A stretch of 32,300 bases of DNA from an uncultured Oscillospiraceae bacterium (GCA_934635545.1 CAKTZN010000003.1:1-32300); one strand, 5' to 3'. Shown: positions 22,749 to 32,164, counted from the first letter of the stretch. Notes: generated by a model from the sequence alone, not told the origin. Numbers and translations: made by a program.

Positions 22749-23372
22749 GTGAAGATCAAGAACACCGTGGACAGGATCTTCGGGGGCATCGTAAAGGGCT
22801 CCCAGGTCGTTGCCGCCTGCTTTTTGATCGTTATGATCATCGCCGTCACCGTGCAGGTGATCGGCCGTGTGTGCCACTTCAAGGTGCCCGTCACCGAGGA
22901 GATCGGTACCTATTCCCTGATCTGGATGACCTATACCGCCTCCATCGCCGTCACCGCCAAGGGCGAACACCTGACGGTGGACCTGTTCCTGAACCGCTAT
23001 AACGACAAAACCCGCCGTGTGATGCGCATTCTCATTGACGCCATGATCGTGGTCTTCTGCGGCATGCTGATGGTATTCGGCTTCATGCTGGTGGGAAACA
23101 AGATCATTGTCAACGGCCGCACGCCCGCCCTGCAGATCTCCCGCGTCTGGGTCTACCTGAGTGTGCCCATCGCCATGACCTTCAACACGGTCTATACGCT
23201 GTATGACCTGATCGTTGCCATTTACGACTTCGCCTCCGGCGGCAAGATCACCGCCATCGAGAACGCGAAGAAGGCCGAGGCCGAGGCCGCGCAGCGCGCC
23301 GAGGAGGCCGAGGAGGAAGCCGCGATCCGTGCCGCCATGCTGGGCGACGAAACTGACGAGAAGGAGGACTGA
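22749..23372 (+). CDS. TRAP transporter small permease (DctQ family)
   Basis: A 207-residue membrane protein with four predicted membrane helices (about 17-40, 53-70, 90-112 and 132-155). VTVQVIGRVCHFKVPVTEEI and WMTYTASIAVTAKGEHLTVD are the family signature. It begins with GTG, with AAGGAG nine bases upstream. It forms the membrane complex with the large permease just downstream. The C-terminal 45 residues are an unusually long, Glu/Ala/Lys-rich tail (coiled-coil-like), not typical for the family. Confidence 0.88.
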   Translation: MKIKNTVDRIFGGIVKGSQVVAACFLIVMIIAVTVQVIGRVCHFKVPVTEEIGTYSLIWMTYTASIAVTAKGEHLTVDLFLNRYNDKTRRVMRILIDAMIVVFCGMLMVFGFMLVGNKIIVNGRTPALQISRVWVYLSVPIAMTFNTVYTLYDLIVAIYDFASGGKITAIENAKKAEAEAAQRAEEAEEEAAIRAAMLGDETDEKED

Positions 23373-23376
23373 TCTC

Positions 23377-24660
23377 ATGATCGGAGCGATTATGTTTATC
23401 CTGTTGATCGGCCTGATGTTCCTGGGCGTGCCCATTGCGTTCTCGATGGGCCTCTCCGCCATCCTCATGCTGCTGATCAACGCCACCGCCACGCCTGTGG
23501 CCATTACCACCCGCGCTGTCAACTCTCTGGATTCCTTTACCACCATGGCCATCCCCTTCTTCATGATGGCCTCCTTCATCCTCACCGGCTCCAAGGTGGG
23601 CGTGAAGATCTTCCGCTTTGCCGGTACGCTGGTGCGCCACCTGCGGGGCGGCCTGGCCCATGTGAACGTGCTGACCTCCATGATCATGGCCGGTATGTCC
23701 GGCTCCGCCGTGTCCGACGTGTCCGGCATCGGCCGCATGGAGATGGACGCCATGGAGGAGGCGGGGTATGACAAGCCCTTTGCTGCTGCCGTTACCGCGG
23801 CGTCCTCCACCATCGCGCCCATCATTCCTCCCAGCACCTCCTGCGTGCTGTACGGCTCCATCACTGGCGTGTCCATCGGCGCGCTGCTGATCGGCGGCCT
23901 GCTGCCCGGTATCCTGATGGGCCTGCTGCAGATGCTGCTGTGCTGGTTCATCAGCAAGAAGAACGGCTATCCCCTGCAGAACAAGGCCAGCCGCCACGAG
24001 ATCTGGGTCGCGTTCAAGGATTCCTTCGCCGCCATGATGATGCCCGTGATCCTGGTGGTGGGTATCCTCTCCGGCTACTTCACCCCCACCGAGGGCGCCT
24101 GCGTGGCTACCGTGTACTCCATCCTGATTGGCATGTTCGTGTACAAGACCCTCACCCTGAAGAAGCTCTTCAAGATTCTGATGGATACCTCTGTATTCGC
24201 CGGAGCCACGCTGTTTGTGCTGTCCATGGCCTCCATCTTCGGCCTGGTGCTGACCCACAACCAGATCCCCACCAAGCTCACCGCCTTCTTCCTGGGCCTC
24301 AGCGACAACAAGTACATCCTGCTATTCCTCATCAACATTCTGCTGCTCATCCTGGGCATGCTGATGGAGGGCAACGCCATCTACATGATCATGGGCCCCA
24401 TCCTGGGCATGCTGGCCGTGCAGTTGGGCTGCAACCCCGTGCACTTCGGTATCATGGTCATCTTCAACCTGACCCTGGGCCTTATCACGCCTCCCGTGGG
24501 TCTGTGCCTGTTCCTGACCCAGAAGGTGGCCGGTATCACCACACACCAGATGATCAAGAGTATTATGCCCTTCGTCATTATGATGATCTGCTGCCTGCTG
24601 ATCATCACCTACTGGGAGCCTCTGGTCGTCTGGCTGCCCAAGCTGTTCCACCTTTGCTGA
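23377..24660 (+). CDS. TRAP transporter large permease (DctM family)
   Basis: A 427-residue sodium-coupled permease with about a dozen hydrophobic helices. Signatures: GVPIAFSMGLSAILMLL, MSGSAVSDVSGIGRMEMDAM, ASSTIAPIIPPSTSCVLYGS, GYFTPTEGACVATVYS and NLTLGLITPPVGLCLF. The ATG at 23377 follows AAGGAGG; the gene starts four bases after the small permease. With it and the binding lipoprotein it imports the pathway substrate. Confidence 0.93.
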   Translation: MIGAIMFILLIGLMFLGVPIAFSMGLSAILMLLINATATPVAITTRAVNSLDSFTTMAIPFFMMASFILTGSKVGVKIFRFAGTLVRHLRGGLAHVNVLTSMIMAGMSGSAVSDVSGIGRMEMDAMEEAGYDKPFAAAVTAASSTIAPIIPPSTSCVLYGSITGVSIGALLIGGLLPGILMGLLQMLLCWFISKKNGYPLQNKASRHEIWVAFKDSFAAMMMPVILVVGILSGYFTPTEGACVATVYSILIGMFVYKTLTLKKLFKILMDTSVFAGATLFVLSMASIFGLVLTHNQIPTKLTAFFLGLSDNKYILLFLINILLLILGMLMEGNAIYMIMGPILGMLAVQLGCNPVHFGIMVIFNLTLGLITPPVGLCLFLTQKVAGITTHQMIKSIMPFVIMMICCLLIITYWEPLVVWLPKLFHLC

Positions 24661-24670
24661 GGAGGCGCGT

Positions 24671-25441
24671 ATGACAACATCCTTTGACTATACCGGCACC
24701 GTCGTGGCCATTACCGGCGCATCCTCCGGCATCGGTCTCGAGATCGCCAAAGCCTTCTATGCGTCCGGTGCGTCTCTGGCACTGTGCTCCCGCAGCGCGG
24801 ATCGCGTGCGCGAGGCGGTGAAGAGCTTTGCCGCGCCGGATGACGCGCGCGTGTTCGTCACCTCCTGCGATTCCAGCGTGGTTGCGGATATCCGTGCCTT
24901 CCGGGACGCCGCTGTGCAGCGCTTCGGACGCATCGACGTGTGGGTCAACAACGCCGGCATCGAGCATCCCTGCCCCACAGTGGACGTGACCGAGGAGATC
25001 TTCGACAGCGTGGTGCACACCAATTTCCGGGGCTACTACTTCGGCTGCCAGGCCGCGGCCCAGGACATGCTCAAGCGTAAAAGCGGCGTCATCATCAACA
25101 TCGGCTCCGTCAACGCCGTCACCGTGGTGGTGGGTCAGGCGGTCTACGCCGGTACCAAGGCAGCCATCAGCCAGATGACCAAGTCCTTCGCTCGTGAGTG
25201 GGCGCCGGACGGCATCCGCGTCAACTGCATCGGCCCCGGCTCGATCCCCACCAAGATCAACGAGGCCAAGTATAAGATCCCCGGCGCCGAAGAGGCCATG
25301 TGTGCCAAGATCCCCATGGGACGGCGCGGCCAACGCAGCGAGATCGCCGATGCGGCGCTGTATCTGGCGTCGGATGCCTCCAGCTATATCACCGGCCAGA
25401 CGATTTTTGTGGACGGCGGCCTTACGCTGTGCCACGGCTGA
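24671..25441 (+). CDS. Short-chain dehydrogenase/reductase (SDR)
   Basis: A 256-residue NAD(P)-dependent oxidoreductase. TGASSGIG (15-22) binds the cofactor, NNAG (93-96) is structural, and the catalytic Ser146, Tyr159 and Lys163 are all present (IGSVN, YAGTK). GPGSIPTK and TGQTIFVDGG complete the classical SDR pattern. GAGGAGGCG precedes ATG. It probably oxidises a hydroxyl of the imported acid before the PdxA-like step. The substrate is not predictable. Confidence 0.92.
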   Translation: MTTSFDYTGTVVAITGASSGIGLEIAKAFYASGASLALCSRSADRVREAVKSFAAPDDARVFVTSCDSSVVADIRAFRDAAVQRFGRIDVWVNNAGIEHPCPTVDVTEEIFDSVVHTNFRGYYFGCQAAAQDMLKRKSGVIINIGSVNAVTVVVGQAVYAGTKAAISQMTKSFAREWAPDGIRVNCIGPGSIPTKINEAKYKIPGAEEAMCAKIPMGRRGQRSEIADAALYLASDASSYITGQTIFVDGGLTLCHG

Positions 25442-25537
25442 TATAATGCTTGCATCCATGGGATATTATGGGGTAAAATGCTGAAAGAGAGCTGTATATC
25501 TCCAACCGGTCTACCCCAGAAACGAGGACGGTGTATC

Positions 25538-26581
25538 ATGCAAAACTTTAATATGAAACCGCGAATCGGCTTTGTGCTGGGTGATCAAGCGGGAATTGGC
25601 CCGGAGATCGTCCTGAAGCTTCTGCGTCGTCCCCATTTTTACGACAGATGCCGCCCCGTGCTGATCGGCAATTATCACCTTCTGATGGCCATGGCGCGGC
25701 GCATATACCCCGAATGTCTGCTGACCGCCTATCAGCCGGAGGACGTCATGCGGGCGGGCTGGGATGACCTGGCCGCCCCGGGCGTTCCCGTGGTCAATAT
25801 TGACGGCGACGAGGAGCATGTGATCCTGGGCATGGTGACCAACGCCTCCGGACAGATATCCTACCAGAGCATCGCCACCGGCTATGAGCTGCTGGAGTGC
25901 GGCGTGATCGAGGGACTGATCCTGGCACCGTCCACCAAGGAGGCTATCTCCAAGTCCGGGTGCGGTTTTCACTCGGAATATGAGATCCTGGAGCACTGCG
26001 CCGGTATCCATGAGATACAGACTGCGGTAAAGGGCGGCGATGTGATCCGTCTATCTGCGGTGGGGCATGTGCCCTTCCGCGAGATCGCCACGCTGCTTTC
26101 TGAAGAACGCGTGACAGAAACGGGGCGTCATTTGGCCGAATTGGTAACGGTCATCCGCGGTGAACGTCCGCGCCTCCTTGTGGCGGCTCTGAACAGTGTC
26201 GATGAGGGACTGGGCGAAGAGGAACGCGAGATCATTATCCCGGCCATAGAGCAGCTACGCAGCGAGGGTATCGAGATCGACGGCCCCTTCGGCGCCGAGA
26301 CACTGATCTTCCGTGCCCAGCGCGAGGACTATAACGGCATCGTGTATATGTACCACGACCAGGGCAACATCGCCATGAAGGCGCAGATGTTCCAGACCAC
26401 GGCCTGTATCTATACGAACCTGCCCTATCCCGTGCTGTCCACGGGCCACGGCAGCGCCCTGGACATTGCGGACCTGGGCGTGGCGAATCCCACCAATATT
26501 TCCTATGTGCTTTCCGTGGCCACCGATATGATCCAGCGCAGGCGCGAGGAAGAGGCATCCCTGCTGGCACAGGCATTATAG
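25538..26581 (+). CDS. Second PdxA-family dehydrogenase, different variant
   Basis: A 347-residue PdxA-family protein. GDQAGIGPEI keeps the N-terminal motif, LAPSTKEAI the substrate loop, FHSE (144-147) replaces GHTE but keeps its His145, His177 in VGHVPF and His273 in YHDQG are present. The usual NPHAGE motif is NSVDEG (219-224), and the C-terminal GHGSALDIADLG is close to canonical. ATG at 25538 follows GAGGA by nine bases; an in-frame ATG at 25478 has no good site. It ends with TAG. It is about as far from its paralogue at 19588 as separate subfamilies, so the two probably have distinct or combined roles. Confidence 0.85.
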   Translation: MQNFNMKPRIGFVLGDQAGIGPEIVLKLLRRPHFYDRCRPVLIGNYHLLMAMARRIYPECLLTAYQPEDVMRAGWDDLAAPGVPVVNIDGDEEHVILGMVTNASGQISYQSIATGYELLECGVIEGLILAPSTKEAISKSGCGFHSEYEILEHCAGIHEIQTAVKGGDVIRLSAVGHVPFREIATLLSEERVTETGRHLAELVTVIRGERPRLLVAALNSVDEGLGEEEREIIIPAIEQLRSEGIEIDGPFGAETLIFRAQREDYNGIVYMYHDQGNIAMKAQMFQTTACIYTNLPYPVLSTGHGSALDIADLGVANPTNISYVLSVATDMIQRRREEEASLLAQAL

Positions 26582-26596
26582 CGCAGAGGTGAACAG

Positions 26597-27916
26597 ATGA
26601 AAGAGTGCGGCATCAGCGAGAATATTCAAAAAATACTGGACGCACTGCGCGTTCCGGTCATGCTGTGTGATGAGAATGGGGCGGAGGTCTATCACAACCG
26701 CCTCTGGCTCGGCATGCATAAAACGCTGGATGCGCACCGCAAAACCCTGACGCAGAGCATCCATGACGCCGTGAGCCGTATGTCGGAGGTCTCTACCCAG
26801 ACGGAGGATTTCATCCTTGCTGTCAACCCCATTTCCTGCGATGGGCGGGCCTGCGTCCTCTGCCAACTGATCATGGAGACGGGGGAGGACGCGCTGCTGC
26901 GCCGCCTGGATGACGCCACCGAGCAGAACGATTCCTATCGCCAGCGGCTGGCCAACTTCGGCGAGCGCAACTACATCGCCAACAGCAGCCAGATGCTGCG
27001 TATTTTCACAAAGGCTAAGCAGGTGGCCGTCTATCCCACCTCCATCATGATCCTGGGGGAGACGGGCGTGGGCAAGGAGGTGCTGAGCTCCTTCGTCCAC
27101 AACAACAGCGACCGCAGCGACAAGCCCTTCATCAAGATCAACTGCTCCGCGATCCCGGAGCCGCTGATGGAGTCCGAGCTGTTCGGCTACGAGGCGGGCG
27201 CCTTTACCGGCGCCAGGACCAAGGGCAAAAGCGGCCTGTTCGAGCTGGCGGATCACGGCACGATCCTGCTGGATGAGATCGGCGATATGGCCCTTCCCAT
27301 GCAGGCGAAGCTGCTGCGGGTCATCCAGGAGAGCGAGATCCGCCGTGTCGGCGGCTCCAAGGCCATCCCCATCGACGTGCGCATTATTTCCGCCACCAGC
27401 CGCGACCTGGAGGCCATGGTCACGGAGGGTACCTTTCTGGACGCCCTCTATTACCGCCTGAATGTAGTGGAGCTGCAGATCCCGCCCCTGCGGCAGCGCC
27501 GCGAGGATATTCTGCCCCTGGCGGAATACTATCTGCAATTCTTCTGCGAGAAGTATAAGCTCAAGCGGGAATTCTCCCAGGAGGCCCGCGAGTGCTTCAG
27601 CCAGTACGACTGGCCCGGCAATGTCCGTGAGCTGCGCAATACCGTGGAGAATCTCGCGGTATCCGCCGTGGGACAGATCATCGGCAGCGAGGATCTTCCG
27701 GCACGGCTGTGCAGAAGGGGTGCGCAGCCCGGCCAGGATAAGGCCCTGTACCTGCCCGCGGGCGGCAGCATGAAGCAGGCGGTAGAGGAGCTGCAGAAGC
27801 AGATGGTGGAAAACGCGCTGCGCCAGCAGGGCAGCCTGCGCAAGGCGGCGGTGGCGCTGGATATGGATCCCACCACGTTGCACAGATTGGCAAAAAAGCT
27901 ACAGATCGAAACATGA
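26597..27916 (+). CDS. Sigma-54 dependent activator (enhancer-binding protein)
   Basis: A 439-residue regulator. The N-terminal 120 residues contain a PAS-like segment (VPVMLCDENGAEVYHNRLWL), not a receiver domain. The AAA+ domain carries Walker A GETGVGKE (154-161), the sigma-54 contact loop GAFTGA (201-206), Walker B ILLDEIGD (223-230) and YDWPGNVRELRN. The C-terminus (about 405-435) is a Fis-type helix-turn-helix (LRKAAVALDMDPTTLHRLA). Encoded in the operon whose promoter at 19507 is of the sigma-54 type, it most likely activates that promoter, giving positive feedback. The signal is likely a pathway metabolite bound by the N-terminal part. Confidence 0.93.
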   Translation: MKECGISENIQKILDALRVPVMLCDENGAEVYHNRLWLGMHKTLDAHRKTLTQSIHDAVSRMSEVSTQTEDFILAVNPISCDGRACVLCQLIMETGEDALLRRLDDATEQNDSYRQRLANFGERNYIANSSQMLRIFTKAKQVAVYPTSIMILGETGVGKEVLSSFVHNNSDRSDKPFIKINCSAIPEPLMESELFGYEAGAFTGARTKGKSGLFELADHGTILLDEIGDMALPMQAKLLRVIQESEIRRVGGSKAIPIDVRIISATSRDLEAMVTEGTFLDALYYRLNVVELQIPPLRQRREDILPLAEYYLQFFCEKYKLKREFSQEARECFSQYDWPGNVRELRNTVENLAVSAVGQIIGSEDLPARLCRRGAQPGQDKALYLPAGGSMKQAVEELQKQMVENALRQQGSLRKAAVALDMDPTTLHRLAKKLQIET

Positions 27917-27966
27917 TGTCCGCTGCGGCGGCATCGCCAATATGAATTTGAAAAGGAGAATGCATT

Positions 27967-28857
27967 ATGAGTAAGATCGGTTTCATCGGCCTGGGTATCA
28001 TGGGTACCCCCATGTCCAAGAATCTGAAGAAGGCCGGCTATGAGCTGTTGGTCTCTGACCTGAGCGAAGCCCGCCTGAAGGAAGCGTCCGACTTCGGCAT
28101 GACCGCGGCCAAGAACGCCCGCGAGATCGCCGAGAGCTGTGATATGATCATCACCATGCTGCCCAACAGCCCCCATGTAAAGAGCCTGCTGTGCGGCGAA
28201 CAGGGTATCGGCCAGTACTGCAAGCCCGGCACGCTCATTATCGACATGACCTCCGGCGCGCCCACCGATTCCAAGGAGATCTATGCCGAGCTGAAAAAGT
28301 ACGATGTCCACTTCATTGACGCGCCCGTCTCCGGCGGTGAGCCGATGGCCGTGGCAGGCACCCTGGCCATCATGGTGGGCGGCGATAAGGCGGACTTCGA
28401 GCGGGCCAAGGACGTTCTTCTGGTCATGGGCGCCTCCGCCACCTGGGTGGGCCCCATCGGCAGCGGCAACACCTGCAAGCTGACCAACCAGATCATCGTG
28501 GCCGTGAACATCGCCGCGCTGGCCGAGGGCCTGATGCTGGCGGAAAAGGCCGGCGCCGATACTCAACTGGTGTTTGAGGCCATCAAGGGCGGCCTGGCCG
28601 GCTCCAATGTGATGAACGCCAAGGCACCCATGATGCTGGCGGACAATTATAAGCCCGGCTTCCGCATCGATCTGCACATCAAGGATCTGACCAATGCCAT
28701 GAATACCGGCGCGGCCTGTGACGCGCCGCTGCCCCTGACGGCCGAGATGCTGGAGATCCTGAAGAAGCTGTCCGCGGACGGCTGCGGCTCCTGCGACCAC
28801 AGCGCCATCGCCAAGCACTATGAGGAGCTGGGCGGCGTGAATTTCGCCAAGTAAACT
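27967..28857 (+). CDS. 2-hydroxy-3-oxopropionate (tartronate semialdehyde) reductase-like
   Basis: A 296-codon gene (295 residues) of the beta-hydroxyacid dehydrogenase family. GFIGLGIMGTPMSKNL binds NAD(P); DAPVSGGEPMA is the substrate motif and Lys171 in GSGNTCKLTNQ the catalytic residue. AAAAGGAG precedes ATG. With the glycerate kinase immediately downstream this is the GarR/GarK pairing that turns tartronate semialdehyde into D-glycerate and then 2-phosphoglycerate. A 3-hydroxyisobutyrate-type substrate is the alternative; the kinase favours the first. Confidence 0.85.
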
Positions 28858-28867
28858 GCGTCAAATA

Positions 28868-28899
28868 AAGGGGGAAAGCGCCGCTTTCCCCCTTTTTCC
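28868..28899 (+). terminator. Internal hairpin between reductase and kinase genes
   Basis: A perfect 12-bp stem (28868-28879 with 28883-28894), three-base loop and a short T tail. As all genes continue in the same direction it is likely a partial terminator that tunes expression of the downstream half. Confidence 0.6.
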
Positions 28900-28915
28900 G
28901 AAGGGAGAGATGACC

Positions 28916-30046
28916 ATGAGCAAATATGTACTGATCCCGGATTCCTTCAAGGGCACCATGTCGTCGGCCGCCATCTGCCGCGTCATGGCCCAGGAGATCC
29001 GGGCCCTGGAGCCTGATGCGCAGATCGTATCCGTCCCCGTGGCCGACGGCGGCGAGGGCACCGTAGAGGCATTCCTGACTGCGGTGGGCGGCCAGCGGAT
29101 CGAGGTCGCCTGCAAGGGGCCGTACTTTGAGGACATCACCGGCTATTTTGCCATGCTGCCGGGGGATATCGCCGTCGTGGAGATGGCGGTGGCCGCCGGT
29201 CTGCCCATGGTGGGCCAGCGCCGCAATGCCGAGGCCACCACCACCTACGGCGTGGGCCAACTGATCGCCGCCGCGCTGGATCACGGCGCCCGGCAGGTGA
29301 TCCTGGGTCTGGGCGGCAGCGCCACCAACGACGGCGGCTGCGGTGCGGCGGCAGCCCTGGGCGTGGAATTCCGCAATGCCGCGGGTGAACTGTTCGTCCC
29401 CGTGGGCGGCACGCTGAAGGATATCGCCTCCGTCTCCGCGGCGCATGCGCACCCGCGGATCAGTTGCGTACCCTTCACCGCTATGTGCGATATCGACAAC
29501 CCCCTGTGCGGCGAAAGCGGCGCCAGCGCGGTGTTCGGCCCCCAAAAGGGCGCGGACGAAGCCATGGTGGCGCGGCTGGATGCGGGCCTGCGGCATCTGG
29601 CGGAGGTGGCGGAGCGCGACCTGGGCCGCCGCATCCTGGATCTGCCGGGCAGCGGCGCGGCAGGCGGCTTCGGCGGCGGCAGCGTGGCGTTTTTCAACAG
29701 TACGCTGCGCATGGGCATCGATATCGTGCTGGATGTCACCCGGTTCGACAGTCTGGCCGCAGACGCCGACCTGGTGCTGACGGGCGAGGGCAAGCTGGAC
29801 AGCCAGAGCCTGCGGGGCAAGGTGGTCATCGGCGTAGCCCGCCGGGCAAAGCCCCTGGGCGTCCCCGTGGCCGCCCTTGTGGGCGCCAGCGAGCCGGGCA
29901 TCGACGCGGCGTATGACGAGGGTGTCAGCGGCGTATTCCCCATCAATCCGCTGCCCCAGCCCTTCGAGGAGGTGCGGGAGCATGTGGAGGAGAATCTGCG
30001 CTTCACCGTGCGCAACCTGCTGCGGTATACGGAGTGCCTGCGATGA
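28916..30046 (+). CDS. Glycerate kinase (GarK/GlxK type)
   Basis: A 376-residue kinase phosphorylating glycerate, usually at carbon 2. IPDSFKGTMSS, VADGGEGTVEAF, LGLGGSATNDGG and LTGEGKLDSQSLRGKV are the class I glycerate kinase signatures. The start at 28916 is chosen because AGGGAG lies eight bases upstream; ATG at 28910 would leave only two. The stop overlaps the next start (ATGA at 30043). It feeds carbon from the operon into glycolysis. Confidence 0.92.
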   Translation: MSKYVLIPDSFKGTMSSAAICRVMAQEIRALEPDAQIVSVPVADGGEGTVEAFLTAVGGQRIEVACKGPYFEDITGYFAMLPGDIAVVEMAVAAGLPMVGQRRNAEATTTYGVGQLIAAALDHGARQVILGLGGSATNDGGCGAAAALGVEFRNAAGELFVPVGGTLKDIASVSAAHAHPRISCVPFTAMCDIDNPLCGESGASAVFGPQKGADEAMVARLDAGLRHLAEVAERDLGRRILDLPGSGAAGGFGGGSVAFFNSTLRMGIDIVLDVTRFDSLAADADLVLTGEGKLDSQSLRGKVVIGVARRAKPLGVPVAALVGASEPGIDAAYDEGVSGVFPINPLPQPFEEVREHVEENLRFTVRNLLRYTECLR

Positions 30047-31050
30047 ACGGTAAAGCTTTCGGACATATGCCGGACGGCACGGCGGTGCACCTGTATGAGC
30101 TTCGCAATGCGCGGATGACCGTATGTGTTGCCGATCTGGGCGCCGCGCTGGTGTCCTGCGCCGTGGATGGCCGGGACGTGGCTCTGGGCTATGATTCGGC
30201 GGAGGAATATCTGACCAACGCAGGCAACATGGGTGCCACGGTGGGGCGCTACGCCAACCGCATCCGCAACGGGCGCTTTATCCTCAACGGAACGGCCTTC
30301 CAGTTGTCCTGCAACCGCCCACCCCACTGCCTTCATGGCGGCCGGGAGGGCTTCCACCGGAAGCTGTGGCGCGTGACGGAATACACCCGGGACGCCATCA
30401 CGCTGGAGCTGTTCAGCCCCGATGGCGACCAGGGCTTCCCGGGAGATCTGACCGTTACCGCCGTCTATGCCCTGCGGGATACGGCGCTGTCCCTCACCTA
30501 TACGGCGGTCTCCGACGCGGATACGGTCTGCTCCCTTGCCAATCACACCTATTGGAACCTGGCGGGCCATGACGGGGGACATGCGGCGCTGTGCGAGCAT
30601 GTGTTTACCGTCCCCGCTGCGGCCCGGTGTGAGCTGGACAGCGACACGGTGCCCACCGGAAGACTGTGCCCGGTGGAAGGAACGGTGTTTGATCTGCGGC
30701 GCGGCGTGCGCCTGGGCGACGTGCTGGCCGATCCGGCGCTGAGGCTGACCCGGGGCTTCGACCACCCCTACGCCCTGTCCGGACAGTGGGCGCTGGCCGC
30801 CGCTGTGCGCTGCGGCGATACCGCCATGGAAGTGTGGACAGACGCACCGTGCATGCAGGTCTATTCCGGCAACGGCCTGCCGCCTGTCCCCGGAAAGAAC
30901 GGTGCACAGTACGGGCCCCAGACGGGCTTTTGCCTGGAGACCCAGCAGTTCCCCGACGCGCCCAACTGCCCGTCGTTCCCCAACGCTGTGCTGCGCGCCG
31001 GAGAGAAGAAAATTTATCGCACCGAATACCGATTCATAAAGGAGTGTTGA
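30043..31050 (+). CDS. Aldose 1-epimerase (mutarotase) family protein
   Basis: A 335-residue galactose mutarotase-like enzyme that interconverts sugar anomers. Catalytic and binding residues: His98 in HCLHGG, His168 in LANHTYWNL, Asp240 in GFDHPY and Glu299 in GFCLETQQFPDAPN. The ATG at 30043 overlaps the kinase stop (translational coupling). In a sugar-acid operon it could act on a uronic acid or related aldose released from the substrate. Family certain, substrate unknown. Confidence 0.9.
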   Translation: MNGKAFGHMPDGTAVHLYELRNARMTVCVADLGAALVSCAVDGRDVALGYDSAEEYLTNAGNMGATVGRYANRIRNGRFILNGTAFQLSCNRPPHCLHGGREGFHRKLWRVTEYTRDAITLELFSPDGDQGFPGDLTVTAVYALRDTALSLTYTAVSDADTVCSLANHTYWNLAGHDGGHAALCEHVFTVPAAARCELDSDTVPTGRLCPVEGTVFDLRRGVRLGDVLADPALRLTRGFDHPYALSGQWALAAAVRCGDTAMEVWTDAPCMQVYSGNGLPPVPGKNGAQYGPQTGFCLETQQFPDAPNCPSFPNAVLRAGEKKIYRTEYRFIKEC

Positions 31051-31054
31051 ACGG

Positions 31055-32146
31055 ATGGAAAAGCATCAGATCCTGGCCATCCACGGCACGGATTACGCGG
31101 ATATGACCGTGCGTCTGCTGGAGGCGGCTGATTTTGAGCGCCTGGTGCCTGACCGCCATGCCCGCATCGGCATCAAGCCGAATCTGGTGGTGGCCGCCGC
31201 GGCTGACGGCGGCGCGGTGACCCATCCGGAGATCGTGGAGGGCGTGATCCGCTTCCTGCAGGGCCGGGGATATGACAATTTCTGCGTGCTGGAGGGCTCC
31301 TGGGTGGGAGACCGGACAAAGCGCGCCTATGAGGTCAGCGGCATCGCTCCGGTCTGCCGCAAGTATGGGGTGGAATATATCGACCTGCAGACAGACAGCG
31401 CAGCGCAGGTGGACGCCAGGGGCTTCACCGTGGATATTTGCAGCAAGGCGCTTGAGCTGGACTTTCTGATCAACCTGCCTGTGCTGAAGGGCCACTGTCA
31501 GACGCTGGTCACCTGCGCACTGAAAAATCACAAGGGGCTGCTTCCCAACCGGGAAAAGCGCCGCTTTCACGCGGAGGGGCTCCATAGTCCCATCGCGCAT
31601 CTCGCCGCGGCCTTTCCCAATGAACTGATCATTGTGGACAACATCTGCGGCGACCTGGATTTTGAAGAGGGCGGCAATCCCGCCCCCATGGACCGCATCC
31701 TCTGCGCCCGGGATCCGGTGCTGACAGACGCCTTTGCCTGCCGCACCCTGGGGTATGACACGGATGAGGTGGCGTATATTGCCCTGGCCGAAGCGCTGGG
31801 GGTGGGATCGGCGGATGTGGACAAGGCGGAGCTGATCGCGCTCAATAAAGGTACCTCCGCCGTTTCTGCGCCTGCCACGCGCCGGGTGAGAAAGCTGGCG
31901 GAGTACGCGGCACCCGATAACGCCTGCAGCGCCTGCTACGGTATGCTGATCCACGCCCTGGATAAGCTGGACAGACGGGATGAGCTGTGGGGCCATCGGG
32001 AAAAGATCTGCATCGGACAGGGCTACCGGGGCAAGAGCGGCGCCATCGGCGTCGGACAGTGCACGGCGGGCTGCGCCGTGTCCTGCAAGGGCTGCCCGCC
32101 CACAGCGGCGGATATCCTCCGCTTTCTGGAGCGTCACTGGCAGTAA
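31055..32146 (+). CDS. DUF362 protein with C-terminal cysteine (Fe-S-like) motifs
   Basis: A 363-residue DUF362-family protein. IKPNLVV, VTHPEIVEGV, LINLPVLKGHCQT and LKNHKGLLPNREKRRFH are family features. The C-terminal part has CSAC (291-294) and a cluster at Cys336, 340, 344 and 347 that could hold an iron-sulfur centre, though the spacing is not the standard ferredoxin CxxCxxCxxxC. AGGAG lies about ten bases before ATG. The function of DUF362 proteins is mostly unknown; being last in this operon suggests a redox or accessory role in the pathway. Confidence 0.85.
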   Translation: MEKHQILAIHGTDYADMTVRLLEAADFERLVPDRHARIGIKPNLVVAAAADGGAVTHPEIVEGVIRFLQGRGYDNFCVLEGSWVGDRTKRAYEVSGIAPVCRKYGVEYIDLQTDSAAQVDARGFTVDICSKALELDFLINLPVLKGHCQTLVTCALKNHKGLLPNREKRRFHAEGLHSPIAHLAAAFPNELIIVDNICGDLDFEEGGNPAPMDRILCARDPVLTDAFACRTLGYDTDEVAYIALAEALGVGSADVDKAELIALNKGTSAVSAPATRRVRKLAEYAAPDNACSACYGMLIHALDKLDRRDELWGHREKICIGQGYRGKSGAIGVGQCTAGCAVSCKGCPPTAADILRFLERHWQ

Positions 32147-32164
32147 CGGGAAAGAAGATCCATA

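Noticed and set aside
25441..25537. Sigma-70 promoter before the second PdxA-like gene (TATAAT at 25441)
   Set aside because: No acceptable -35 sequence at 16-18 bases upstream was found.
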